64,000 nt of DNA from assembly GCF_001712755.1 (NCBI RefSeq), contig NZ_MDKC01000036.1, positions 210,503 to 274,502 on the forward strand. Reading direction: 5' to 3'. Below, in pieces: positions 45,862-54,957 of the stretch; position 1 is the stretch's first letter; every line of letters begins with the position of its first letter. Both the position numbers and the translations under genes were made by a program. The notes below the pieces were generated by a model. The model saw only the letters and a list, made by a program, of their open reading frames with translations. It did not search any database and was not told the DNA's origin. This stretch comes from Gottfriedia luciferensis. GTDB lineage: Bacteria > Bacillota > Bacilli > Bacillales > Bacillaceae_G.

Positions 45862-46980
45862 TTACTTTGTTTTATTTTTAAAATGTTGAATAATCACTTC
45901 AACAATTCTTCTAGAAGCTTCGCCATCTCCATACGGATTAGATGCCTTTGACATTTTTGCATGTGCCTCATCATCTGACAACAGTTCATCAGCTAACGAG
46001 AAAATCACTTCTTCGTCAGTTCCAGCAAGCTTTAAAGTACCAGCATCAATTCCCTCAGGGCGTTCGGTCGTACCACGTAAAACAAGAACTGGTACGCCTA
46101 ATGAAGGTGCCTCTTCTTGTACACCACCAGAATCAGTTAGGATTAAATGCGATCTTGCCGCAAAGTTGTGGAAATCAATCACATCTAGTGGTTCGATTAA
46201 ATGGATTCGATTGTCATTTCCTAAAACTTCATTAGCAATTTCACGAACAACAGGATTCATGTGTACAGGGTACACAACTTGAATATCGTTATGTTTTTCG
46301 ACTAAGCGCTTAATCGCTTTAAACATATTTCTCATTGGTTCTCCTAAATTTTCACGACGATGAGCAGTCATTAAGACTAATCTGTCATTACCAATTTGAT
46401 CAAGAACAGGATGAGCATACTCTTCTTTTACTGTTGTTTTAAGTGCATCAATCGCAGTATTACCAGTAATAAAAATTGTTTCTTCCTTTTTATTTTCAGC
46501 TAACAAATTTTGTGCTGATTTTGTCGTAGGAGAAAAATGTAAATCCGTCATGACACCAGTTAATTGACGGTTCATTTCTTCTGGGTAAGGCGAATACTTA
46601 TCCCAAGTACGTAAACCAGCTTCAACATGACCAATTGCAATTTGATTATAAAAAGCTGCAAGACTAGCAATAAAAGTAGTTGTCGTATCACCATGAACTA
46701 ATACAATATCCGGCTTTACTTCTTGCATAATCTTATTTAAACCTTCCAAACCTCGCGTTGTTACATCGATTAAAGTTTGGCGATCCTTCATTATATTTAA
46801 ATCATAATCAGGTGTGATTTCAAAAATTTCGAGAACTTGATCCAACATTTGACGATGCTGAGCTGTAACCGTCACAATGGATTCTATTTGATCAGGATGC
46901 TTAGCTAGCTCAAGCACTAGTGGCGCCATCTTAATCGCTTCTGGTCTTGTTCCAAAAATTGTCATTACTTTAACAGTCAA
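45862..46980 (-). CDS. wecB: UDP-N-acetylglucosamine 2-epimerase MnaA/WecB
   Basis: A protein of about 372 residues: VMTIFGTRPEAIKMAPL, LVHGDTTT, VEAGLRTWDKYSPYPEE, TAHRRENLGEPM and LTDSGGVQEEAPSLGVPVLV are diagnostic. It interconverts UDP-GlcNAc and UDP-ManNAc, used for the teichoic acid linkage unit and, with the wecC-like dehydrogenase at 28352, for UDP-ManNAcA. The best start is the TTG at 46978-46980, with AGGGG 8 bases upstream; a frame opening at 46998 includes that ribosome binding site. Single-gene unit. Confidence 0.94.
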   Translation of the reverse strand: MTVKVMTIFGTRPEAIKMAPLVLELAKHPDQIESIVTVTAQHRQMLDQVLEIFEITPDYDLNIMKDRQTLIDVTTRGLEGLNKIMQEVKPDIVLVHGDTTTTFIASLAAFYNQIAIGHVEAGLRTWDKYSPYPEEMNRQLTGVMTDLHFSPTTKSAQNLLAENKKEETIFITGNTAIDALKTTVKEEYAHPVLDQIGNDRLVLMTAHRRENLGEPMRNMFKAIKRLVEKHNDIQVVYPVHMNPVVREIANEVLGNDNRIHLIEPLDVIDFHNFAARSHLILTDSGGVQEEAPSLGVPVLVLRGTTERPEGIDAGTLKLAGTDEEVIFSLADELLSDDEAHAKMSKASNPYGDGEASRRIVEVIIQHFKNKTK

Positions 46981-47225
46981 AATTCTTTCCCCTTTCAAAA
47001 CAAATCGGCTTATTGAAATATGTATCTATCTATTGTATCTTAACTGAGGAAATAAAGACATTTTTTACCATGAAAAATAACGTTTATTCCTCTATCTACA
47101 GGACTAATTTTAAAAGTTAATCGTCTTAATCCCTAAAATGTTCTTTAACTAATAATTATTTAATTCTATACACTTAGTTTCCCACATTTTGAATTCATTC
47201 ATACTCGATGTAATAATAATAGAAG

Positions 47226-47270
47226 AAAAAAGCACAGTTCCTTCTACTTAAGAATTCACTGTGCTCTTTC
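47226..47270 (-). terminator. Terminator of the CgeB-like operon
   Basis: GCACAGT (47232-47238) pairs with ACTGTGC (47258-47264), extended by AAA/TTT, with TTTTTTCTTC following on the minus strand. Confidence 0.75.
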
Positions 47271-47277
47271 GAAATAC

Positions 47278-48261
47278 TTAATGAACTAATTTTACTTGTA
47301 ACTCATCAATTAGACTCAAAATCTCTGAACACATTTTATCCATACAGTAATTTTCCTTCACAAATTCAACTAGTTCTTTCCTAGATCTTTTTCTACTATC
47401 CGCGATGTACTGCGCTGCTTGATCGAGTGATTCAAAAATATACTCATCAGGGAATATCGTTCGAGCTCCTTCACGATTTAATACAATTGGCACAGCACAA
47501 GAAGCCATCCCTTCAACAGGTGCTAAGTGAAAACTTTCATAATCGCTAACTGATAAGACATAACCAATCGACTCGAGCCATTCCGCTGAATCTCCCCACT
47601 CTTCAAACTGAACTTGATTACGATAGTGGGATTTCTCAATTTTTCTAAATAAACTTGTATAATAATCCTGCTCTTGTTGATTATTCCAGACCCACGGAAA
47701 CTCTTTCGGATGCTTTCCTTTTATCGAAAGAGTATATCGGTTGTCTTTTTCGTATAACTTTTCAAATATCTCAAGCGCTCGATCTAATCGTTTTAACTTC
47801 GGTACATAACCAAGTAATCCAATTCGAAAATCTGCATCATATTGCTTAGGTAAATGGAATCGATCTACATCAACACCATTTTGAATGACAATCATCTTTT
47901 CTCTAGGAACTTTTGCAACTCGATGGAATTCCTCAAATATATAAGAAGAAATCGCAATAATCTTATCAATTTTCGTAAAATCAAATTTTTCCGGGAAAGG
48001 CGTATTCATTTCAAAACGATGCATTCTAACAATCAATACTTGATGATCTTTTTTATGCTCCTGATACCAAAGTACATTTCCAAGTCCCCACTCGCAAAAA
48101 AGAACATCCGCCCAATTAACGATTTCTAAACTTTTGCCAACTTGATGAATTGTATGGCCTTCCCATAAATCTATTTTTATTTCAATGTCATTTCTAGCTT
48201 CAAACCTCTTAATCGCTTCGTTAATAAATTTTAAATCATGCCCTATAACCGCCAGTTTCAT
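47278..48261 (-). CDS. GT4-like glycosyltransferase
   Basis: A 327-residue GT-B protein: VIQNGVDVDRFHLPKQYDAD, IGLLGYVPKLKRLDRALEI and SDYESFHLAPVEGMASCAVP (the GT4 donor-site E-x7-E type region) are visible. The N-terminal half (MKLAVIGHDLKFINEAIKRF) is a plain Rossmann-like acceptor domain. It is the last gene of a three-gene unit, 12 bp after the CgeB-like gene, so the two glycosyltransferases probably act on the same acceptor. Donor unknown. Confidence 0.85.
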   Translation of the reverse strand: MKLAVIGHDLKFINEAIKRFEARNDIEIKIDLWEGHTIHQVGKSLEIVNWADVLFCEWGLGNVLWYQEHKKDHQVLIVRMHRFEMNTPFPEKFDFTKIDKIIAISSYIFEEFHRVAKVPREKMIVIQNGVDVDRFHLPKQYDADFRIGLLGYVPKLKRLDRALEIFEKLYEKDNRYTLSIKGKHPKEFPWVWNNQQEQDYYTSLFRKIEKSHYRNQVQFEEWGDSAEWLESIGYVLSVSDYESFHLAPVEGMASCAVPIVLNREGARTIFPDEYIFESLDQAAQYIADSRKRSRKELVEFVKENYCMDKMCSEILSLIDELQVKLVH

Positions 48262-48273
48262 AAAAACAGCTCC

Positions 48274-50388
48274 TTATACTAAAATACTCTCAATTTTGTC
48301 TCGGCTAATGGCTTGTTCATAGGCATCTCGATAAAAATTAAACTCATCAATTTCAAAAAATTGAACGCCAGCTTTTGAGAAATGGCCAATTGTTGATTTG
48401 TTGTCTAAAAGACTGATAAATTCACTTGGACGAATAAATCTTGTCGCCTTTTTACAAATCAATGCTTCATCAATATGGCAATCATTTACGTAGTTATAGC
48501 TATTTCCATTGCCTTTTGCAATAATCGTATCATTCGTATACTTTGTAGCTAACATCATGTCTCTTAAATAATTTTCTCCATAATAATGATCAAGATTAAT
48601 TGGAGCAATATAATTCGAATCAACAAGATCATTCAAACTAAAATAATGATGGCAGTAGTCAATAAGGTAAGTTTTTATATCCCCGTGATTGTTTTGATTA
48701 AAAATGTCTAAATAGCCATCAAATAAATCGAGTAAGATTACTAGCTTTTTTTGTTTAATTCCTTGTCTATCGTAAATCGCGATTAACTTTTCATAATCAG
48801 CTTTACTTCTAACAATCCCTACTAACGTAGCACTTTCTGCATATTTCTCATATGGTAGATTGATAATATTTAATAAATCTTCCACTCGATTCGTATAAGT
48901 GTGTTCTTCTAATACTTTTCGCAATGTGAGTAAACGATTTTTCTTATAGAAGGTCTCATCTGCATAATAGTTTGAAAGTCGTTGCTTCATCAGTTTTTCA
49001 TCATCTGTAGCAGTTACAATGTCTCCAAACATTCTGTGAATCCCTTCTGAATGGGAACTAATGATTGGGGTATTACTTGCCAATAACTCAAATACTCTCC
49101 GGGCAAACATTGTCGGAGATTTCGTAATACTATTTACGTTTAGTGCTACTTTATATCCTTTATATGCAATGTCGATTTCATTTTGTTTTAAGTTTCCAAC
49201 AATAAATGGCTTATACTCATCTGGAAATTGATTTGGACTTGATGGATTATGATAGTTTCGGTCATAAATATCCAATCCATATTCCTTTGAAGAATTTACT
49301 AGCTTCTCCATCGCACTCGTACGCTCGGGAAACTTTTTACCGTAATATGCTCCAGCGAAAACTACTTTCTCTTTACGTGGAATATATTCAATTGGATTGT
49401 GAATTTTTGGTTGAGCTGCAAAAGGTAAACAATAAACATTTTCACAGCCTTCATCTACATAGTTCTGAACTGATTCAAAATCAGTCGTGAATACATAATC
49501 AAAGTGCTTAGCAGTATCGATAAAAGCTTGGTAATGGAACGGATCTTCTTTATTCCAAAAAACGGTGGGGATATAGTGTTCTTTACACCAATATACTAAT
49601 TTTAATAGTTTCGTATGATTTCTGTGATTTTTCGTACCGATCTTATCCTTCCAAGCTCCTTCGTTTCCAAGCCATGCAGACTCACAAAAGAAGAAATCGA
49701 TTCGATGCTTTTTGAACTCATCTAACCAATTCTCAGGAGTGACTTTTACAAGTTGAAATTCATAATCGAAGCATCGTGTTGTAAATTCGTCCGCAATAAA
49801 CCCAACTCGAAAGTCCTTAATTTCTTTCTTCTGTTTAATTAGGTGAATATTTTCTCTTTCATTCTTTTTATATGAACCCATTAATTTAGCATGGAATAGA
49901 TGAAGCGTGGCAGCACCTGTCATGTAAATCGAAAAAGAAACCGATTGAATCCCTTTTTGACTAAATTCAGATAGATCAATTACCTCGTCTATCTGAAAAC
50001 TTAATGTACTTGAGTTGTTCTCGTAATCTACTAGTCGTAACTCACAAACAACCTCACTTTTACCACTGACAAAGCCTGTGATCGCAAATCTAGTAAATAA
50101 TTTACTTCTACCTTCACTAAAAAGTAAATTCCTTAATTTTGTTTCATCTATATAATCAATGACAGCAGTCTGCCTTACTAGTTTATTATTAAATAGAACT
50201 TCCTTTTCCTTTTGAAATTTTTGAACGCCCTTACTAACTATAAAATCATCCGCTGAAAAAGAAAGTAACTCATGGTTTCTAAAATAGAAGGGTTCATCCA
50301 CATTCATTAATTTTTGCAGCATCATTTTTGTATCATACTTTTCATTACGTAATCGAGTAATTTGTTTTTCTATTGATTCTTTTAGCAT
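48274..50388 (-). CDS. CgeB/DUF3880-type glycosyltransferase with extra domains (704 aa)
   Basis: The central part (about 195-510) resembles CgeB/DUF3880 glycosyltransferases: WLDEFKKHRIDFFFCESAWL, KEDPFHYQAFIDTAKHFDYV, PAAQP-like FAAQPKIHNPIEYIPRK and RRVFELLASNTPIISSHSEG. The C-terminal part (about 530-700) has INLDHYYGENYLRDMMLATK and YTNDTIIAKGNGN, a conserved GT-A-like tail seen in this group. The first 190 residues are beta-rich and unrecognised. B. subtilis CgeB is a spore-crust glycosylation protein, so a spore-surface role is possible; the locus otherwise points to wall polymer. First and last borders are tight (10 and 12 bp). Confidence 0.8.
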   Translation of the reverse strand: MLKESIEKQITRLRNEKYDTKMMLQKLMNVDEPFYFRNHELLSFSADDFIVSKGVQKFQKEKEVLFNNKLVRQTAVIDYIDETKLRNLLFSEGRSKLFTRFAITGFVSGKSEVVCELRLVDYENNSSTLSFQIDEVIDLSEFSQKGIQSVSFSIYMTGAATLHLFHAKLMGSYKKNERENIHLIKQKKEIKDFRVGFIADEFTTRCFDYEFQLVKVTPENWLDEFKKHRIDFFFCESAWLGNEGAWKDKIGTKNHRNHTKLLKLVYWCKEHYIPTVFWNKEDPFHYQAFIDTAKHFDYVFTTDFESVQNYVDEGCENVYCLPFAAQPKIHNPIEYIPRKEKVVFAGAYYGKKFPERTSAMEKLVNSSKEYGLDIYDRNYHNPSSPNQFPDEYKPFIVGNLKQNEIDIAYKGYKVALNVNSITKSPTMFARRVFELLASNTPIISSHSEGIHRMFGDIVTATDDEKLMKQRLSNYYADETFYKKNRLLTLRKVLEEHTYTNRVEDLLNIINLPYEKYAESATLVGIVRSKADYEKLIAIYDRQGIKQKKLVILLDLFDGYLDIFNQNNHGDIKTYLIDYCHHYFSLNDLVDSNYIAPINLDHYYGENYLRDMMLATKYTNDTIIAKGNGNSYNYVNDCHIDEALICKKATRFIRPSEFISLLDNKSTIGHFSKAGVQFFEIDEFNFYRDAYEQAISRDKIESILV

Positions 50389-50398
50389 GAATGTCCCC

Positions 50399-50815
50399 TC
50401 ATTTTCTTTTTAAATACTTCAACAACTTCCAATACTTCCTTGCCAATTTTCCAAACTTTGAGTTCCTAAACGTTTCATAATTTAATTGCAGCTTTTGATA
50501 TTCCTCCTGCAATTTTTCATATTCATACGAACCAAACGACTGTTTTACTTCGTTTACAAGAACATAATCATCGAGCCCCATCATAAACTCCTCATGCTCT
50601 ACAATTAAATCCAACTGCCGAAATAATTGCTCTTCCATTCTTTTTTCCAATTCCATTACCTTATCAGATAGGAACTGGTTTTGTTTCATTAACAATTCAT
50701 TTTGTCGTTCAAGATTCGCATCGAAATCCTCATTCGAAACCTCTATTAAATTTGGTTTAAAATTTACAGTTGTTGAATCTACATGACTACTATTCAATAA
50801 TTCACTATTCTTCAT
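50399..50815 (-). CDS. Coiled-coil protein of unknown function
   Basis: A 138-residue protein with a long coiled coil (about 40-115: LERQNELLMKQNQFLSDKVM and EKLQEEYQKLQLNYETFRNS) and a basic tail FGKLARKYWKLLKYLKRK. Similar tails occur after coiled coils at the ends of polysaccharide glycosyltransferases, where they may touch membrane or partner enzymes. GGAGG lies 6 bases before the ATG at 50813-50815; the longer frame to 50845 includes it. It is the first gene of the operon with the CgeB-like and GT4-like enzymes, so a scaffold role is a reasonable guess. No enzyme motif seen. Confidence 0.7.
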   Translation of the reverse strand: MKNSELLNSSHVDSTTVNFKPNLIEVSNEDFDANLERQNELLMKQNQFLSDKVMELEKRMEEQLFRQLDLIVEHEEFMMGLDDYVLVNEVKQSFGSYEYEKLQEEYQKLQLNYETFRNSKFGKLARKYWKLLKYLKRK

Positions 50816-51239
50816 TTCAAACCTCCAGAACAATAAGATAAACACCGTAAGTAAGACGTGTTTATTAAAAAAAGAAAATTTTATTAATTAAAGATTAACG
50901 ATTTTTTGTGAATTTACATGAGTATCCATGTTAAAAGTATGTAAAAAGTATAATGATAAGATTTACTAAATTAGTAGTGCATCAGAATGTTTTAAAATAT
51001 AAAAAATCCCCAACTGTATTGTTCTTTTCCAATGGTAAGAGAATGCAATCACCGAAGTGTAGCTTCTTGTAATATATGATTCTTAGAAAATAATCTTAAA
51101 TTCTAGTTAACATTCATTTAGGTAATTATTAAAAAAACTATTGTCTTGTTTAATAATAATAATCATAATGTTAATGTTAATATCTGTTAGCGTTTCGTAA
51201 ATTTTTTTACGAATTCAAAAAATATTTTAATTAAATGGG
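50816..51239. other. Divergent intergenic region
   Basis: About 420 bp between divergent genes, AT-rich, without a supported frame. It holds direct repeats of AATGTT near 51170 and the palindrome at 51194-51213. Confidence 0.4.
51194..51213. promoter_or_regulatory. Palindrome upstream of the DUF6270-like gene
   Basis: TTCGTAAA-TTTT-TTTACGAA, a perfect 8-4-8 inverted repeat about 30-40 bp upstream of the start codon. Could be an operator or a leader hairpin. Confidence 0.45.
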
Positions 51240-52739
51240 ATGGGCGGCTTTATGCTAAAAAAAATTGAATACTTAAAAGATGGAATTAGACTTTACATAG
51301 AAGATACAAACGGGGTTTTAAATGAATCCTCCTCATTAGTCTTAAAACAGAGGCCAAATAAACATATGAAAGTAAGTAGTGAAATATTGCAAAGCTTAAA
51401 CAAAAAGATTGATAATCAATATATAGTAGATATTAACTTTTCTGATATAAAAAATATTAAATTATATCCAATCGAGATTTTTGATTTATATTTAGCTAAA
51501 GATGCTGAATTATTACCATTAGAAATTAATCGTAATCTTGAAATGCCAACTAAATATATGAGCTCAAAACTTCTAAACATTTATTATGTAAAGACATATA
51601 TAACAAGTGATAATCGTATTGCTCTTTACTTAACACAAGATAAATTACATTTTAATCTAGTTAAAGCAGATTGTTATGAAGATTTTGTCCAACTTTCTAT
51701 TACTAATCAAAAACAATTCAATCAAATCAAAACCGAACTAGCGATTAATACTCATTCATATAGTACACATATTGGAAATAACAATGAAATTTTGTGTTCA
51801 ACCTTTAATGTATTTGATTTATTAAATAGCTATCCTGAATCTACCGACTTAGAACTTTTTGTACAAATTACATTAAACAAAAATATTATAGTTTTAATTA
51901 ACTTATTAACTGAGAATGAAGCTAATCATCAAACTAAAAATTTTTCTCTTTTATTAAATAAGAACATTATTTCTATAAAAAGCAATGAAAAGAAATTAAA
52001 AATCGCTGCATTCGGATCTTGTGTTACACGAGATAATTTTAATAGTAAATTTAACTTAAATTATAGAAATCATTTTGAAGTACTTCGCTATCAAAATCAA
52101 TCGTCAATCATTAGTTTAATGAGTAATCCGATTCCATATAATAGAGAGAAAATTGACAACTTAAATGAATATGAGCAAAATGATGTTTTCGATGACTTAG
52201 AAAAGAACTTTTTAAATGATTTAATCAGTAAGCAGCCTGAAGCTCTCATTCTTGATTTCTTTGGGGATGTATATTTTGGTTGTTTAAAGACGAATAGTTC
52301 ATATATTACTAATAATCGTTGGAAAATCACTAAAACATCATTTTATAGAGAATTAAACGAAGTCAATACATTTAATTTGAATACTAACCTTAGCGAATAT
52401 TTTACACTTTGGAAGCAAACAATTGATCAATTTTTACAAATTATTAATAGAGAACTTCCGAATTGTAAAATAATACTTCACAAAGCTAGATTTACTGGTA
52501 TGTACTATGATAAGGACCATAGCATTAAGAAAATTATTTCTAACACTGATATCGATTTATTAAATGCCTTTTGGGACCAATTGGATGACTACGTGGTTTC
52601 AAATTACGAGGTTTCAACAATAAATGTAAAACAAAACTATATTTCTATTGCAGATCATGCTTGGGGTATTTTCCACTTGCATTTTGAACCAAATTATTAT
52701 AAGAATTTTATTGCTCAATTAATAAAATTAACGAAATAA
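51240..52739 (+). CDS. DUF6270-like protein (SGNH-type fold suspected)
   Basis: A 499-residue protein. From about residue 255 it reads KIAAFGSCVTRDNFNSKFN, then PEALILDFFGDVYFG, YFTLWKQTIDQFLQII and late IADHAWGIFHLHFEPNYY. The GSCVTRD block and spaced histidines resemble DUF6270, which looks SGNH-hydrolase-like (Ser in GSC, late Asp/His). The first 250 residues are beta-rich and not recognised. ATGs at 51240 and 51252 are both possible; neither has a strong ribosome binding site. It is transcribed alone, convergent with the 726-aa transferase. A deacylase or acyltransferase role on the polymer is conjecture. Confidence 0.72.
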   Translation: MGGFMLKKIEYLKDGIRLYIEDTNGVLNESSSLVLKQRPNKHMKVSSEILQSLNKKIDNQYIVDINFSDIKNIKLYPIEIFDLYLAKDAELLPLEINRNLEMPTKYMSSKLLNIYYVKTYITSDNRIALYLTQDKLHFNLVKADCYEDFVQLSITNQKQFNQIKTELAINTHSYSTHIGNNNEILCSTFNVFDLLNSYPESTDLELFVQITLNKNIIVLINLLTENEANHQTKNFSLLLNKNIISIKSNEKKLKIAAFGSCVTRDNFNSKFNLNYRNHFEVLRYQNQSSIISLMSNPIPYNREKIDNLNEYEQNDVFDDLEKNFLNDLISKQPEALILDFFGDVYFGCLKTNSSYITNNRWKITKTSFYRELNEVNTFNLNTNLSEYFTLWKQTIDQFLQIINRELPNCKIILHKARFTGMYYDKDHSIKKIISNTDIDLLNAFWDQLDDYVVSNYEVSTINVKQNYISIADHAWGIFHLHFEPNYYKNFIAQLIKLTK

Positions 52740-52774
52740 AAAAAGAGGGTGATATTCAATCACCCTCTTTTTGA
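52739..52774. terminator. Bidirectional terminator between converging genes
   Basis: AAAAAGAGGGTGA and TCACCCTCTTTTT form a near-perfect stem with a 7-base loop and T-runs on both strands. Confidence 0.88.
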
Positions 52775-52775
52775 T

Positions 52776-54956
52776 TTATTTAATGTTCTTCTTAGTTTTG
52801 AAATTGTGATAAGACGTTTCAATTGCTTCAAATATTCTCTTTGAATTATTTGTGTCTTTATATTTAAATATTTTTCTCGAATTTTGTTGATATACTTGAT
52901 CTGCTGTAAAATCCCTATTTGAGATTTTAATGATTTCATCAAGCAACTTTTCTTCATTATTAACTATAATTCCTAGATCACTATATTTAATTTGTTCAGT
53001 AGGTGCATGATGATTTTTATGTGGATCAAATTGATAAAATACTACTGGTTTATTCATATAAAAGAAATCACTTGAAACTGATGAGTAATCAGTCAATAAT
53101 AACTTCGATTCTTTTAGTAGATCTGAAACTTTGGCATCTTTTTTTAATAAGAATTCAATATTTGGATGTTCTACAATAAAGTTTTCCAAGAACCGTTGCA
53201 TCTGATGATGAATATAGAATTTAACCTGAATATTTTCCTTACTAATAAAATCTTGAAACTTTTTATTTGATATTAACTTTTTATACGTCTTAAAGTATTC
53301 CGAATTAGAGAATTGTTTTTTATTTATTTTAAATAAATGACGTCTCCAAGTTGGCATAATTAATATTTGTCTTTTCGTAATCGCATCATGTAAATTATCA
53401 AATCTAGCTAAACCGGTTACTTCAACTTCATCGCTTGGATAGTTTAGAGTTTCCATAATAATTTCTTTTTCAAATTCTGAACTAGCTATAATTAAATTTT
53501 GTTGATACTTTTTCTTGGATAAATACGGAGAAATATTATGAATAATAACGCCATGCTGGATACATACTTGAAACTTGTTCTTTAATTGCTCTCTAAATCT
53601 TGAGGTGAAATATTTTGAAGGATTTGGAAAACCACTTTCACTAAATGTCCAAGCACTAACATATACATCCGCTAATAGTGTGTAAATTTTATGTTTAAAG
53701 GAAGAGTGATGAATAATATTTCCTAATTTAGCTACTTTATCATAATGCGGAGAATTTTTTTCAATTATATAATAGATTTTCCTATTTGGATATTGCTCTC
53801 TACAATACTTAAAAAAGAAATATCCATTATCTTCAGCTTGATCGGCTCTTTCACAAACTAACCAAACCACTTTATTTAAATATAGAAGTTTATAGAAAGA
53901 TACAATTAGAAGTAATAAATATTTAAATATTAATCCTTTTACTTTGCGCATTGCAGGTTTTACTATACGTAATGGTTTCGTCATTTTCCACGTTAAGTCT
54001 TCACTGGGATCGCCTGGATGCTTCTCTAAATAGTTACTATATTTATTAGCCGTATGATATTGGTATCTCTTACTCCGGAACAACTTCATATAACTAATGG
54101 CTTCAGTATATTTGTTCATGTTTAAGATTGCAAAAAATCCTTTATAGCCTTCTAGTTTTATATTCTTTAAGGTTTCAGGTAAATTTACTTCTTTTATTAT
54201 TAATTGTAATAGTTCTAATAATTGAATTTGAATCTCTTCATCTATTTCATCGACAAATATCTTTTTATCAACTAAAAATATTAGTTGCTTAATTAATATA
54301 CTATATGCAAATTTTTGAAGATCTTTATCGGATTCTTCTCTTATTTTTACAAACAAATAGTTAATTTCTTGAAATTGATTATGAATATACTCGTCATTAA
54401 TCTCAGTATTTTTAATTGCTAATACATCATTCGTTCCAATATTTTTATTTGTAAAATATTGCCTTAATTGAAAATACTTTAATTCAAAATAATTAAACTC
54501 TTGAATTTTATTTTTTACAAAATAGTCCTTTAAGGTAATAGTTCTCATTAAATTCATACTCATTAGATCTGAATAAGTAAAATCATTCATATTTACTGGC
54601 TTCACTTCTAATTTTTTTGTATTTTCAGTAGGAAAAATGCAATCATATTTACCAGAATCAGCTATTCTTAAAAGTACTTCTAATAACTGCTTATTTATTT
54701 TAGTTTTTCGATCATAAATGAAGACATATTTGCCATTTAGGTCATTTGGCTTCAATTTTGTATTTATTACACTTAGGTCATTAAACTGATGCGTTAATGT
54801 TTTCTCAGTCTCTTCATTCAGTACTTCATTTTCAGTATTAAAAAGGATTAATTCAATTTGATTTTGTTTAATACTTTGATCCTTAACTGAATTAATACAA
54901 TCAAGAGTTTGATTGATTTCCTCTTTTACAAATGGAATTATGATGCTAATTTGCAA
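52776..54956 (-). CDS. Glycosyltransferase-like / CDP-glycerol glycerophosphotransferase-type protein (726 aa)
   Basis: The C-terminal half (about 360-720) is a polyol-phosphate transferase: VWLVCERADQAEDNGYFFFK, CIQHGVIIHNISPYLSKK, LIMPTWRRHLFKINKKQF and LLTDYSSVSSDFFYMNKPVV. Its IQHGV motif groups it with the 14898 protein, not with the two TarL-like ones (WHACGAFKKFG). The N-terminus (ISIIIPFVKEEINQTLDCIN) is GT2-like but reads YDRKTK where a DxD motif is expected, so that domain may be inactive. It starts 2 bp after the GT2 gene at 54958, as a two-gene unit. Confidence 0.83.
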   Translation of the reverse strand: MQISIIIPFVKEEINQTLDCINSVKDQSIKQNQIELILFNTENEVLNEETEKTLTHQFNDLSVINTKLKPNDLNGKYVFIYDRKTKINKQLLEVLLRIADSGKYDCIFPTENTKKLEVKPVNMNDFTYSDLMSMNLMRTITLKDYFVKNKIQEFNYFELKYFQLRQYFTNKNIGTNDVLAIKNTEINDEYIHNQFQEINYLFVKIREESDKDLQKFAYSILIKQLIFLVDKKIFVDEIDEEIQIQLLELLQLIIKEVNLPETLKNIKLEGYKGFFAILNMNKYTEAISYMKLFRSKRYQYHTANKYSNYLEKHPGDPSEDLTWKMTKPLRIVKPAMRKVKGLIFKYLLLLIVSFYKLLYLNKVVWLVCERADQAEDNGYFFFKYCREQYPNRKIYYIIEKNSPHYDKVAKLGNIIHHSSFKHKIYTLLADVYVSAWTFSESGFPNPSKYFTSRFREQLKNKFQVCIQHGVIIHNISPYLSKKKYQQNLIIASSEFEKEIIMETLNYPSDEVEVTGLARFDNLHDAITKRQILIMPTWRRHLFKINKKQFSNSEYFKTYKKLISNKKFQDFISKENIQVKFYIHHQMQRFLENFIVEHPNIEFLLKKDAKVSDLLKESKLLLTDYSSVSSDFFYMNKPVVFYQFDPHKNHHAPTEQIKYSDLGIIVNNEEKLLDEIIKISNRDFTADQVYQQNSRKIFKYKDTNNSKRIFEAIETSYHNFKTKKNIK

Positions 54957-54957
54957 C

